A DNA stretch of 64,000 bases, from the NCBI GenBank assembly GCA_944384025.1, contig CALWRS010000003.1, forward strand, positions 1-64,000. The letters are read 5' to 3'. Numbering within the stretch: the first letter of the stretch is position 1; every line of letters starts with the position of its first letter. The stretch is from an uncultured Lachnospiraceae bacterium (lineage in GTDB: Bacteria > Bacillota > Clostridia > Lachnospirales > Lachnospiraceae). Positions 7,911 to 17,133 of the stretch are shown here, in pieces. The notes below the pieces were generated by a model that saw only the letters and a program-made list of their open reading frames with translations, was not told where the DNA came from and searched no databases. Both the position numbers and the translations under genes were made by a program.

Positions 7911-8303
7911 ATGGAAAAAAACGAAAAGGAATTAGCACAGCTCATACAGGAGATCAGTGGTCTGAATCCAAAAAAGTGCATGAAATGCGGCAAATGTTCC
8001 GGAGCCTGTCCCGCCTTTCATGAAATGGAATATCATCCGCACCAGTTCGTGGATATGGTAGATCGCGGAGATGTAAACAGGCTCTTGGAATCGAAATCCA
8101 TCTGGATGTGTCTTACTTGCTTTGCGTGTGTGGAGCGTTGCCCGCGTGACGTAAAGCCGGCCAACTTCATAGAAGCTGCAAGACTTGCGCTGATTCGTCA
8201 GCAAGGCTGCAATCACCTCAAAGACGAAGCGGTTCCGCCGCTTCTTGACGAGGAAATGCCGCAGCAGGCAATTGTCAGCGCGTATCGTAAGTTTAAGAAG
8301 TAA
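7911..8303 (+). CDS. hdrC: HdrC-like heterodisulfide reductase subunit C
   Basis: A 130-residue soluble ferredoxin-like protein with two 4Fe-4S motifs, CMKCGKCSGACP near residue 23 and CLTCFACVERCP near residue 65. This layout is characteristic of HdrC, which passes electrons from HdrA to HdrB. The ATG at 7911 follows GGAGG with normal spacing. It lies 44 nt after hdrB and 15 nt before hdrA. Confidence 0.93.
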   Translation: MEKNEKELAQLIQEISGLNPKKCMKCGKCSGACPAFHEMEYHPHQFVDMVDRGDVNRLLESKSIWMCLTCFACVERCPRDVKPANFIEAARLALIRQQGCNHLKDEAVPPLLDEEMPQQAIVSAYRKFKK

Positions 8304-8318
8304 GGGAGGAGAAAAGAC

Positions 8319-10307
8319 ATGCAAAGAATTGGCGTATTTGTATGTTGGTGCGGAAGCAACATCGCTGCCACGGTGGACGTGCAGCAGGTTGCCGACGAAC
8401 TGGCGAAAGAACCCGGCGTCGTCTATTCCACCAACTATCAGTACATGTGTTCCCAGTCCGGGCAGCAGATGATACAAGAGGCCATTAAAGAGCACCATTT
8501 GACTGGAATTGTAATTTGCTCCTGCTCGCCTCGTATGCACGAAGCAACGTTCCGTAAGACGGCGGCAGCAGCAGGCCTCAATTCCTACATGGTGGAAATT
8601 GCGAACATCCGTGAACAGTGTTCCTGGATACATAAAAACAAAGAAGAGGCAACCGAAAAGGCGATTATCCTTGGACGCGCTGCGATTGCAAAAGTGCACT
8701 TAAACGCTCCGCTAACCGCAGGAGAAAGCCCTGTTGTAAAGCGTGCGCTTGTTATTGGCGGCGGTATTGCCGGAATTCAGACGGCCCTTGATATTGCAGA
8801 CGCCGGATTTGAAGTGGACATTGTAGAAAAGAAGCCGACCATCGGCGGAAAAATGGCGCAGATTGACAAGACGTTCCCGACGCTTGACTGTGCAGCTTGT
8901 ATTTTAACGCCTAAGATGGTAGATGTGGCGCAAAACGAAAAGATTCACATTTATTCCTACAGCGAAGTAGAGTCGGTAAAAGGCTTTGTCGGAAACTTCA
9001 CGGCAACGATAAAAAAGAAGGCGCGCTACGTTAAGGAAGACGTTTGTACAGGCTGTGGTCTGTGTACCGAAAAGTGCCCGATGAAAAAAGTGCCAAACGA
9101 GTTCAACCAGATGCTTGACAACCGTACAGCAATCTATATTCCGTTTGCGCAGGCCGTTCCAAAGGTGGCGACCATCGACCCGAATGCGTGCATGATGCTT
9201 AAAAACGGCAAGTGCGGCGTTTGCTCTAAAGTATGTACCGCAGGCGCAATCGACTATACGCAAAAGGACGAATACATCGAGCAGCAGTACGGCGCGATTG
9301 TAGTGGCAACCGGCTTTAACACAATTAAACTGGACAATTTCGATGAATTTGCATATTCGCAGAGCCCGGACGTAGTAACGAGTCTGGAGTTTGAGCGGCT
9401 TATGAATGCTGCGGGACCAACCGGCGGCACACTGCTTCGCCCTTCCGACCACACGCATCCGCATACGCTTGTCTTTGTACAGTGCGTAGGCTCTCGTGAT
9501 ATTTCGGGCTGTGGCAAGCCGTATTGCTCGAAAATCTGTTGTATGTATACGGCAAAACACGCAATGCTGTGCCGGGAGAAATACCCGGACACGGAAGTGT
9601 ATGTATTCTATATTGACGTTCGTACACCGGGAAAGAACTTCGACGAGTTTTATCGCCGCGCGGTGGAAGAATACGGCGTTCACTACATAAAGGGAATGGT
9701 TGGAAAGGTTGCTCCAAAAGATGGCAAGTTGATGGTGCAGGCGTCCGACCTGCTTGCGAACGATCAGCTGCTGATTGAGGCGGATATGGTTGTTTTGGCA
9801 ACGGCAATCGAGCCGGATGAGTCCGCAAGAAGCATTGCGACGATGCTTACGGCAAGCATGGATACGAACGACTTCTTTACGGAAGCGCATCCGAAGCTGC
9901 GTCCGGTAGAGAGCCCAACGGCCGGTATTTTCCTCTCCGGCGTTTGCCAAGGTCCGAAAGATATTCCGGAAACGGTATCGCAGGCAAGCGCGGCGGCGGC
10001 TAAAGTTATTGGACTGCTTGTGAAAGACAAGTTAACTTGCAACCCGTGCGTTGCCGAGTCCAACGAGCTGATGTGCAACGGCTGTTCCGCATGTGAAAAA
10101 GTTTGTCCGTACGGAGCGATTACCTACAGCGACAAGGAGTTCCGCACCCCGTACCGCACAACGATTATGCGTCGCGTAGCGTCCGTAAATCCGGCGGTAT
10201 GTCAAGGCTGTGGCGCCTGCACCGTAGCGTGTCCTTCCGGCGCAATGGATCTGAAAGGATTCTCAACTAGACAGATTATGGCGGAGGTAGATGCAATATG
10301 CAAGTAG
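8319..10307 (+). CDS. hdrA: HdrA-like FAD/Fe-S subunit, candidate bifurcating flavoprotein
   Basis: The 662-residue protein has an N-terminal domain with VCWCG and CSCSPRMHE cysteines, a FAD-binding GGGIAGIQTALDIADAG motif near residue 146, CTGCGLCTEKCP near 242, a further cysteine cluster around 290-310, and two C-terminal 4Fe-4S motifs (CNGCSACEKVCP near 586 and CQGCGACTVACP near 627). This matches HdrA, whose FAD splits electron pairs in HdrABC complexes. The start at 8319 follows AGGGAGGAG. Its 3' end overlaps flxD by 10 nt, implying translational coupling. Confidence 0.94.
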   Translation: MQRIGVFVCWCGSNIAATVDVQQVADELAKEPGVVYSTNYQYMCSQSGQQMIQEAIKEHHLTGIVICSCSPRMHEATFRKTAAAAGLNSYMVEIANIREQCSWIHKNKEEATEKAIILGRAAIAKVHLNAPLTAGESPVVKRALVIGGGIAGIQTALDIADAGFEVDIVEKKPTIGGKMAQIDKTFPTLDCAACILTPKMVDVAQNEKIHIYSYSEVESVKGFVGNFTATIKKKARYVKEDVCTGCGLCTEKCPMKKVPNEFNQMLDNRTAIYIPFAQAVPKVATIDPNACMMLKNGKCGVCSKVCTAGAIDYTQKDEYIEQQYGAIVVATGFNTIKLDNFDEFAYSQSPDVVTSLEFERLMNAAGPTGGTLLRPSDHTHPHTLVFVQCVGSRDISGCGKPYCSKICCMYTAKHAMLCREKYPDTEVYVFYIDVRTPGKNFDEFYRRAVEEYGVHYIKGMVGKVAPKDGKLMVQASDLLANDQLLIEADMVVLATAIEPDESARSIATMLTASMDTNDFFTEAHPKLRPVESPTAGIFLSGVCQGPKDIPETVSQASAAAAKVIGLLVKDKLTCNPCVAESNELMCNGCSACEKVCPYGAITYSDKEFRTPYRTTIMRRVASVNPAVCQGCGACTVACPSGAMDLKGFSTRQIMAEVDAICK

Positions 10308-10744
10308 AAGAGACAAAAGAATTTAAGCCGACAATTGTTGCCTTTTGCTGCAACTGGTGTTCCTACGCCGGTGCGGACCTGTCCGGCACAAACCGGCTGA
10401 ATTATCCTGCCAACGTAAAAATTATCCGCGTACCTTGTTCCTGCCGCGTAAATCCGATGTTTATTCTGCGGGCGTTTCAGCGTGGTGCAGACGGTGTGAT
10501 TTTGTGCGGCTGCCACCCGGGCGACTGCCATTACACGACCGGAAATTACTACGCAAGAAGAAGAATGACCCTGCTGTTTAGTATGCTTGATTTCCTCGGC
10601 ATTGAGAAAGAGCGTACAAGAGTCGAGTGGGTTTCCGCTGCGGAAGGTGCAAAGTTTGCCGCTACAATGAACGACTTTGTTGCGACAATCACCAAGCTTG
10701 GCGAGAACCGCAGATTGGAGGATATAAGATGCAAGAAGCAATGA
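10298..10744 (+). CDS. flxD: MvhD/FlxD-like 2Fe-2S electron-transfer subunit
   Basis: This 148-residue protein is an MvhD-type delta subunit: CCNWCSYAGAD at the N-terminus, PCSCRVN, and CGCHPGDCHY with paired cysteines. MvhD connects a hydrogenase, formate dehydrogenase or Flx module to HdrA. Because no hydrogenase large subunit lies nearby and an FAD/NAD(P) subunit does, this is better called FlxD. It overlaps hdrA by 10 nt and flxC by 16 nt. Confidence 0.9.
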   Translation: MQVEETKEFKPTIVAFCCNWCSYAGADLSGTNRLNYPANVKIIRVPCSCRVNPMFILRAFQRGADGVILCGCHPGDCHYTTGNYYARRRMTLLFSMLDFLGIEKERTRVEWVSAAEGAKFAATMNDFVATITKLGENRRLEDIRCKKQ

Positions 10745-11697
10745 TAAAACGTGCAAAGGAATTGCTTGCAGAAGGAACCGTAAACCGGGTCATGGGCTGG
10801 CAGGCAGGCGAGTTTGCCTACGATATCACGCCTACGGTGTTTTCCTCCGCAGACGAGCTTGACAAGGCGTTTGTATACAACGATTTTTGCAGCGCGAACG
10901 TCTCCAAGTATATGATTAAAGAAAGCCGCAAGGAAGGAAAGATTCTTTGCTTCCTTAAGCCGTGCGATTCCTACAGCTTTAACCAGCTTTTGGCGGAGCA
11001 CCGCATCTGGCGCGACAACGTCTACATCATTGGCATCCCCAGCTACGGGAAAGTAGATGTAAACAAAGTTCGTGCAAAGGGCGTGACCGGAATTACCGGT
11101 ATCCACACGGATGGACCAAACGTTGTTGTAGAGACAATTTATGGTTCCGAGACGATGGTAAAGATGGACGTGATGGAGGATCGCTGCCTTTGCTGCAAGA
11201 GCAAAAAGCACATGGTTTACGACGAACTTCTTGGCGAGGAAGGCGAAGTTTTACAGAGCAACCGTTTTGAACAAGTGGAAGCGTTAGAAAATATGACGCC
11301 GGAGGAGCGGTACGAATTTTGGCGCAGCGAGCTTTCCAAGTGCATCCGCTGCAACGCCTGCCGCAACGTATGTCCGGCATGTACGTGCGAGAATTGTGTT
11401 TTCGATAATCCGGCTTCGGGCGTTGCAAACAAAGCGCCGTCCTCGGATTTCGAAGAAAACATGTTCCACATTATCCGCGCGTTCCACGTAGCGGGCCGTT
11501 GTACGGACTGCGGCGAGTGCTCCAGAGTATGTCCGCAAAATATTCCGCTTCACCTGCTGAACCGGAAGTTTATCAAAGATATTAACGAATTGTACGGCAC
11601 GTATCAGGCGGGCGAGGACAAAGACGCCAGAGGGCCGCTTACAAACTTTACTGTAGACGACTGCGAACCAAGCATCGTACACCACAGAAGGGGGTAG
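10729..11697 (+). CDS. flxC: Flx-type Fe-S protein, related to hydrogenase/formate dehydrogenase beta subunits
   Basis: The 322-residue product has CLCCKSK near residue 147, CIRCNACRNVCPACTCENC near 205 and CTDCGECSRVCP near 257, a cysteine-rich dicluster arrangement. It resembles the Fe-S subunits that accompany HdrABC in FlxABCD-HdrABC clusters. The ATG at 10729 follows TTGGAGGA; an upstream in-frame ATG deep inside flxD lacks such a site. Whether it corresponds to FlxC or FlxB of Desulfovibrio cannot be decided here, so the letter is tentative. Confidence 0.75.
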   Translation: MQEAMIKRAKELLAEGTVNRVMGWQAGEFAYDITPTVFSSADELDKAFVYNDFCSANVSKYMIKESRKEGKILCFLKPCDSYSFNQLLAEHRIWRDNVYIIGIPSYGKVDVNKVRAKGVTGITGIHTDGPNVVVETIYGSETMVKMDVMEDRCLCCKSKKHMVYDELLGEEGEVLQSNRFEQVEALENMTPEERYEFWRSELSKCIRCNACRNVCPACTCENCVFDNPASGVANKAPSSDFEENMFHIIRAFHVAGRCTDCGECSRVCPQNIPLHLLNRKFIKDINELYGTYQAGEDKDARGPLTNFTVDDCEPSIVHHRRG

Positions 11698-11703
11698 AAA
11701 ACT

Positions 11704-12729
11704 ATGTTAAAGGTTTCCGTAGATAAGATAAACGATCTTTTCCGGGCCATTGCGGCTACCCAGAAGCTGTACCTTCCGGTGGACACGAACGCCGGAGCGC
11801 AGTATCGGGAGTGGAGCGAGGGCGTGACGATGAGTCAGGCGCTTAATACCAACCGCAGTGCAAAGGACTTTTTCTTCCCGCAGACAGAAAATCTGGCTGA
11901 GTTCAAAATGGAAGGAAAGAAAATTGAAGTAAAACCGCAGGTAAACGAGTACGAAGACTACGTTGTCTTTGGCGTTCGCGCCTGTGATGCGGCAAGCTTT
12001 GCCATTCTTGACCGCGTATTTTTAAGCGAGCCGGTGGATACGTTTTACGCACACCGCAGAGAGCATGGCACAATTATAACGCTTGCTTGCAACCGTCCGG
12101 CAGAAACTTGTTTTTGTACGACGTTTGGCGTTGACCCCGCAGTACCGGGCGGCGATGTAAGCGCATGGCAAAAAGGCGAGGAATTGTATCTGGAAGCGCA
12201 GACCGAAAAAGGCGAGAAGCTTTTGCAGGCCGTTGCCGGCGCACTTTCACAGGCAGAGTCGGAGGACATAGAACCTGTGAAGGCGGCAATTCGCGTGATG
12301 ATGGAAAAGCTTCCGCTTGCTAAGCTGAGCTTAAAGGGCATTGAAGACCAGAAGATGCTGGATTTGTTCTATTCCGATAAGTGGAACGCGCTTTCGGAAA
12401 GCTGCCTTGGCTGCGGCACGTGTACGTTTGTGTGCCCTACCTGCCAATGCTACGATGTGCGAGACTTCGACACTGGAAACGGCATCCAGCGGTTCCGCTG
12501 CTGGGACTCCTGCATGTATTCAGATTTCACGAAGATGGCGCACGGCAACATACGGAATTCCCAGATGGAGCGCTTCCGTCAGAGATTTATGCATAAGCTC
12601 GTTTACTTTCCGGAAAACAACGAAGGCATTTATTCCTGCGTTGGATGTGGACGGTGCCTTGCAAAATGCCCGATTCACATGAATATCGTGAAAGTAATCA
12701 AAACCATGGGAGGAACTGAAAATGAGTGA
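11704..12729 (+). CDS. flxB: Flx-type 4Fe-4S dicluster protein (sulfhydrogenase beta-like)
   Basis: A 341-residue soluble protein whose C-terminal half carries CLGCGTCTFVCPTCQC near residue 233 and CVGCGRCLAKCP near 313. The N-terminal half has FGVRACDAASFAILD and CFCTTFG, features of HydB/AsrA-type subunits that pair with an FAD/NAD(P) subunit. It starts 6 nt after flxC behind GGGGGTAG and overlaps flxA by 8 nt. With FlxA it probably forms the pyridine-nucleotide entry module. The letter assignment is tentative. Confidence 0.8.
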   Translation: MLKVSVDKINDLFRAIAATQKLYLPVDTNAGAQYREWSEGVTMSQALNTNRSAKDFFFPQTENLAEFKMEGKKIEVKPQVNEYEDYVVFGVRACDAASFAILDRVFLSEPVDTFYAHRREHGTIITLACNRPAETCFCTTFGVDPAVPGGDVSAWQKGEELYLEAQTEKGEKLLQAVAGALSQAESEDIEPVKAAIRVMMEKLPLAKLSLKGIEDQKMLDLFYSDKWNALSESCLGCGTCTFVCPTCQCYDVRDFDTGNGIQRFRCWDSCMYSDFTKMAHGNIRNSQMERFRQRFMHKLVYFPENNEGIYSCVGCGRCLAKCPIHMNIVKVIKTMGGTENE

Positions 12730-13555
12730 ACGAATTGATCCGTTGATTCCAATGGTCGGCGTTGTTACGGATATCCGCGTTGACACTCCGGACGTTAAGA
12801 CCTTTCGTGTTGAAGCGCCGGAAGGAGGAAAAGTGTTTGAACACATTCCCGGTCAGTGCGCGATGCTTTCTGTTCCGGGCGTTGGCGAAGGAATGTTTTC
12901 CATCACCTCTTCCCCGACGCAGAAAAATTACATGGAATTCAGCATTAAAAAATGCGGCTGCGTAACCTCATGGCTGCACAGCATGGAAGTTGGTCAGATG
13001 ATTACCATCCGCGGGCCTTACGGAAACGGCTTCCCGGTAGACACCGATTTCAAAGGAAAGGACATGGTGTTTATTGCCGGCGGTATCGGACTGGCTCCGT
13101 TGCACTCGGTTATCAACTATGCCCGCGATAAGCGCGACCAGTACGGAACCATCGACGTTGTATACGGTTCCAGAAGTATGGACGATTTGGTGGATTTCCC
13201 AGAAATTCAAAACGTATGGTGCAAGGAAGAAGGAATGAACGTGCACCTGACGATTGACCGCGAGCAGGAAGGCTGGGACGGCCACGTTGGCTTTGTGCCA
13301 AATTACGTAAAGGAACTTGGGTTTGATGCGAGCAAAACCTTTATTATCTGCGGACCGCCAATCATGATTAAATTCACGTTAGCGGGCCTTACGGAAATGG
13401 GAATCGCAAAGAACCAAGTTTATACCACCATGGAGTTGAAGATGAAGTGCGGCATCGGAAAGTGCGGCCGCTGCAACATTGGCGACAAATATGTGTGCAA
13501 GGATGGTCCGGTGTTCCGTTGCGACCAGATTGACGAAATGACGAATGAATACTAG
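12722..13555 (+). CDS. flxA: FAD/NAD(P)-binding 2Fe-2S oxidoreductase subunit, FlxA-like
   Basis: The 277-residue protein resembles dihydroorotate dehydrogenase electron-transfer and sulfhydrogenase gamma subunits. A FAD-binding barrel includes FSITSSP near residue 60, the NAD(P) domain has GGIGLAPLHSV near 120, and the C-terminus carries CGIGKCGRC and a fourth Cys for a 2Fe-2S cluster. Such subunits exchange electrons with NADH or NADPH. Here it most plausibly brings NADH electrons to the Flx-Hdr complex. It is the last Flx gene and is followed after 12 nt by the fumarate reductase genes. Confidence 0.88.
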   Translation: MSERIDPLIPMVGVVTDIRVDTPDVKTFRVEAPEGGKVFEHIPGQCAMLSVPGVGEGMFSITSSPTQKNYMEFSIKKCGCVTSWLHSMEVGQMITIRGPYGNGFPVDTDFKGKDMVFIAGGIGLAPLHSVINYARDKRDQYGTIDVVYGSRSMDDLVDFPEIQNVWCKEEGMNVHLTIDREQEGWDGHVGFVPNYVKELGFDASKTFIICGPPIMIKFTLAGLTEMGIAKNQVYTTMELKMKCGIGKCGRCNIGDKYVCKDGPVFRCDQIDEMTNEY

Positions 13556-13567
13556 GAGGTAAACATC

Positions 13568-14242
13568 GTGAGTGACATGTGCAACATTTTCCTCTTCGGG
13601 AAAAAATATGAGGTTCCTTCCAATCTGACGATTATGAAGGCAATGGAGTATGCGGGTTATCAGCTGGTTCGCGGCTGTGGCTGTAGAAACGGATTCTGCG
13701 GCGCGTGCGCAACCATCTACCGGATTGCCGGCGACCGCGAATTAAAGGCATGTCTGGCATGTCAGACAAAAGTAGAAGAAGGCATGTACATTGCGACGCT
13801 GCCGTTCTTCCCGCTTGTAAAACCGGTTTACGATATTGAAAAGGTATCGCCTACACAGGCGATTATGATGCAGCTTTTCCCGGAAATTTATTCCTGTATC
13901 GGCTGCAATGCATGTACGAAGAGCTGTACGCAGAGCCTGAACGTTATGCAATACATTGCATACGCGCAGCGCGGAGATTTTAAAAAGTGTGCGGAAGAGT
14001 CGTTTGACTGCGTTATGTGCGGCGTTTGCTCCTCTCGTTGTCCTGCTGGAATCAGCCATCCGCAAGTTGCAATGCTTGCGCGGCGCTTAAACGGCAAGTA
14101 CCTGGAGCCTTCCTGCGAGCATTTGAATCGACGGGTTACCGAGATCAACGAAGGCACGTTTGACAAGCTGATCGAGGATTTAATGGGTAAGCCCATTGCA
14201 GAAATCAAGGAACTTTACAATAACAGAGAAATCGAAAAGTAG
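13568..14242 (+). CDS. frdB: Fumarate reductase/succinate dehydrogenase-type iron-sulfur subunit
   Basis: This 224-residue protein has a plant-type 2Fe-2S motif (CGCRNGFCGAC then CLAC, residues about 39-63) and two C-terminal cysteine clusters (CIGCNACTKSC near 108 and CVMCGVCSSRCP near 145). It starts at GTG 13568, 4 nt after a TAGGAGGTAAA site. Unlike archaeal TfrB it has no fused CCG domain, and no FrdC/FrdD membrane anchor is encoded nearby, so electrons must come from a soluble partner. The adjacent Flx-Hdr complex is the obvious candidate. Confidence 0.85.
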   Translation: MSDMCNIFLFGKKYEVPSNLTIMKAMEYAGYQLVRGCGCRNGFCGACATIYRIAGDRELKACLACQTKVEEGMYIATLPFFPLVKPVYDIEKVSPTQAIMMQLFPEIYSCIGCNACTKSCTQSLNVMQYIAYAQRGDFKKCAEESFDCVMCGVCSSRCPAGISHPQVAMLARRLNGKYLEPSCEHLNRRVTEINEGTFDKLIEDLMGKPIAEIKELYNNREIEK

Positions 14243-14254
14243 GAGGTGCTTACC

Positions 14255-15850
14255 ATGTATACTGAGGAAATGCTTGACTTAATGAAGGTGGTAGAAGCCA
14301 AAAGAGAAGCAAATGCTGCTCTTGAGCCAACTCGTATGACGGCGGATGAAAAAGAGGCACTTCTGGCACAATATCACCCGGATCATAAGGTGGAAGAGTT
14401 CAGAGAACTGTTGATTGGCCCGAACAAGGGCGGAAAGGTTCCGAACGAGCTGGCAGATATGCTGGAAGCAAACAGTCGGCTCTGCGGCAAGGACATTGAT
14501 TTGTCGAACCCGGATTACGAAACGGACGTATTAATTATCGGTGCGGGCGGAGCAGGGACTTCGGCGGCAATCGAAGCAGACAAAAACGGCGCTCGTGTTA
14601 TGATTGTAACGAAGCTGCGTATGGGTGACGCCAACACGATGATGGCGGAAGGCGGAATTCAGGCGGCAGACAAAGAGAACGACTCTCCGGCAATCCATTA
14701 CGTAGACGCGTTCGGCGGCGGACACTTTGCCGCAAAGCCGGAGCTTGTTGCAAAGCTTGTAACGAAGGCGCCGGAAGCGATTCAGTGGCTGTCGGAGCTT
14801 GGCGTTGAATTTGATAAGACCGAAGACGGCACAATGGTAACGACGCACGGCGGCGGTACAAGCCGCAAGAGAATGCATGCCTGCAAGGATTATTCTGGTG
14901 CGGAGATCATGCGTACGCTTCGCGACGAAGTGCTCAACCGTCAGATTCCGGTTGTAGACTTCACGTCCGCTATTGAAATTATTAAAGACGACAAGGGCGC
15001 TGCTGCCGGAGCCGTTTTGATGAACATGGAAACCAAGGAAATCCTTGTTGCAAAGGCAAAGACTGTAATTATTGCAACGGGCGGAGCCGGACGTGTACAT
15101 TACCAAGGCTTCCCGACTTCCAACCATTACGGAGCAACAGCGGACGGTCTTGTTCTTGCATACCGTGCAGGCGCAAAACTCCGCGATGTGGATACGCTTC
15201 AGTATCACCCGACCGGAGCAGCGTTCCCGGAGCAGATTTTCGGCGCATTAGTTACCGAAAAAGTTCGCTCCCTTGGTGCAAAGCTTGTAAATATTGACGG
15301 CGAAGTTTTCATGAATCCGCTGGAGACGCGTGATGTAACCGCATCCTCCATTATTCGGGAATGCTCTACAAGAGGCAAAGGAATTCCGACGCCCGAAGGC
15401 GTTGGTATCTGGCTGGATACGCCGATGATCGAGCTCAAAAACGGCGAAGGCACGATTATGAAGCGAATTCCTGCGATGTACCGGATGTTTGCTAAGTACG
15501 GCATTGACATTCGCAAGCAGCCGATTTTGGTTTACCCGACGCTGCATTATCAAAACGGCGGCGTAGACGTTACGACAGACAGCATGAGCACCGTAGAGAA
15601 CCTCTATGTTGCCGGAGAGGCTGCCGGCGGCGTACACGGACGCAACCGCTTAATGGGCAACTCCTTGCTGGACGTAATTGTATTCGGTCGTAATGCAGGA
15701 CAATTTGCAAGCGAAAAGGCAAAGAGCGTAACGGTTGGTTCGCTGACACTTTCACATGTTGACGCGTTTGCAAAGGAAATGGCGGCTGCCGGAATTCAGA
15801 CGGACAAAGTATCTCCGATGCTGCTTCCGGACTACGCAAGAAAAAATTAA
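14255..15850 (+). CDS. frdA: Fumarate reductase flavoprotein subunit
   Basis: The 531-residue FAD enzyme has the dinucleotide fold IGAGGAGTSAAIEA near residue 93, MMAEGGIQAA for the covalent/FAD region, HPTGAA, an STRGKG arginine segment and HYQNGGV, in the order seen in SdhA/FrdA/TfrA. ATG 14255 is used because AGGAGGTGC precedes it. An extra N-terminal stretch of about 85 residues before the FAD fold is longer than usual. Succinate dehydrogenase and aspartate oxidase are the alternatives. Next to malate dehydrogenase, fumarase and an electron-supply module, fumarate reduction is the best reading. Confidence 0.88.
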   Translation: MYTEEMLDLMKVVEAKREANAALEPTRMTADEKEALLAQYHPDHKVEEFRELLIGPNKGGKVPNELADMLEANSRLCGKDIDLSNPDYETDVLIIGAGGAGTSAAIEADKNGARVMIVTKLRMGDANTMMAEGGIQAADKENDSPAIHYVDAFGGGHFAAKPELVAKLVTKAPEAIQWLSELGVEFDKTEDGTMVTTHGGGTSRKRMHACKDYSGAEIMRTLRDEVLNRQIPVVDFTSAIEIIKDDKGAAAGAVLMNMETKEILVAKAKTVIIATGGAGRVHYQGFPTSNHYGATADGLVLAYRAGAKLRDVDTLQYHPTGAAFPEQIFGALVTEKVRSLGAKLVNIDGEVFMNPLETRDVTASSIIRECSTRGKGIPTPEGVGIWLDTPMIELKNGEGTIMKRIPAMYRMFAKYGIDIRKQPILVYPTLHYQNGGVDVTTDSMSTVENLYVAGEAAGGVHGRNRLMGNSLLDVIVFGRNAGQFASEKAKSVTVGSLTLSHVDAFAKEMAAAGIQTDKVSPMLLPDYARKN

Positions 15851-15865
15851 CATCAACGAAAACAA

Positions 15866-15912
15866 AGGAGAACGCAGGAATCTGTCGTTTGAGCGGGTTC
15901 CTGCGTTCTCCT
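15866..15912 (+). other. Long hairpin between frdA and the exchanger gene
   Basis: Perfect 15-bp arms (15866-15880 and 15898-15912) enclose a 17-nt loop. No T-run follows. It may protect or attenuate the transcript between the reductase operon and the transporter; the transporter ribosome binding site lies just past it. Confidence 0.6.
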
Positions 15913-15930
15913 GCGAAATGGAGAGTTCAT

Positions 15931-17133
15931 ATGGAGTATTTATCCGATATAGTATCCTCTTGGCTTGGTAACGGCGTGTTTTATATCTTCTTGATTTTGG
16001 CGCTTGGTTATCTGCTCGGGGGAATTAAAGTAAAGGGCATATCGTTAGGAGATGCTGGCGTTTTAGTTATCGCGCTGATTTTTGGCATCGTGTCCTATCA
16101 GCTTGGCGGCGATTTCACGCTGGGAGAAAAACAGATTTCCCTGTACAATCCGGAGAAGTTTGAAGGCACCTTTAAGCTTGTTTCCAGCCTTGGAACGGCG
16201 ATGTTCGTAACTTCGGTAGGCTTGATCGCCGGCCCGAAATTTTTCCGAAGCTTTAATAAAAAGATGCTTGCTTATATTGTGATGGGAATTGCCATTATTG
16301 GTTCCGCATCCATAGTTACCGCTGTAGTGGTTAAAGGCTTTTCCATTGATGCTTCTACAGCTGTAGGATTGCTTACCGGCGCGCTTACGTCCACACCGGG
16401 CTTTTCCGCTGCAAAGGAAGTCGTTGGAGTAAACGAAGAAGCGGTAACGGCCGGATATGCCATTGCGTATCTTTTCGGCGTTCTTGGCGTGGTTGTGTTT
16501 GTACAAATTATGCCGAAGCTTTTGAAAGTAAACATCGAAGAAGAGCGCAAGAACTTTATTGCTGCCAGCTCCGTTGACGTAGCAGAAAGCAAAAAGGTTC
16601 GTCACAGCGTTGACGGAATGGGCCTCTTTGCGTTTACGCTAGCTGTTTCTTTTGGATACATGATTGGCTGCATTAAAATTCCGGGACTGAATTTTTCTTT
16701 TGGCGCTTCGGGCGGAACTTTGATCGCAGGATTGATTATCGGTCACTTCGGTCACGTTGGACCGCTTGACTGCCGCGTGAAAAAAGAGACGCTTAACTTT
16801 ATGCGTGAGCTTGGCCTTGTGCTGTTTTTAGTTGGCGCGGGAGTTCCGGGCGGATACAGCTTCATAACGCACATTACGCTTAAGTATTTCCTTGTAGGAA
16901 TCGTTATGACGCTTGTTCCGATGATCATTGGCTACTTTATTGCCAGATATGTCTTCCACCTCTCCATCTTTAACAACCTCGGTTCTATTACCGGCGGTAT
17001 GACGAGTACGCCTGCACTTGGCGCTTTGATTCGCGTTGCGGGAACGGACGACGTAGCAAGCGCGTACGCGGCTACGTATCCGATGGCGCTCATACTTATA
17101 GTGCTGGCAGCAAAACTGCTCCTTTTTTTGTAA
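15931..17133 (+). CDS. AspT/YidE/YbjL-type (AAE family) exchanger
   Basis: A 400-residue polytopic membrane protein with about ten hydrophobic segments in two halves. Each half carries the family's conserved motif: GLLTGALTSTPGFSAAKE in the first and GSITGGMTSTPALGALIR in the second. Aspartate:alanine and related carboxylate exchangers of this family have this duplicated layout. The start at ATG 15931 follows GGAG 10 nt upstream. Lying just after fumarate reductase, it may exchange aspartate, succinate or another product of the reductive branch. The substrate is inferred from position only. Confidence 0.8.
   Translation: MEYLSDIVSSWLGNGVFYIFLILALGYLLGGIKVKGISLGDAGVLVIALIFGIVSYQLGGDFTLGEKQISLYNPEKFEGTFKLVSSLGTAMFVTSVGLIAGPKFFRSFNKKMLAYIVMGIAIIGSASIVTAVVVKGFSIDASTAVGLLTGALTSTPGFSAAKEVVGVNEEAVTAGYAIAYLFGVLGVVVFVQIMPKLLKVNIEEERKNFIAASSVDVAESKKVRHSVDGMGLFAFTLAVSFGYMIGCIKIPGLNFSFGASGGTLIAGLIIGHFGHVGPLDCRVKKETLNFMRELGLVLFLVGAGVPGGYSFITHITLKYFLVGIVMTLVPMIIGYFIARYVFHLSIFNNLGSITGGMTSTPALGALIRVAGTDDVASAYAATYPMALILIVLAAKLLLFL

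Noticed and set aside
10627..10728. Longer start for flxC
   Set aside because: It would overlap flxD by more than 100 nt without a ribosome binding site; GGAGG precedes ATG 10729.
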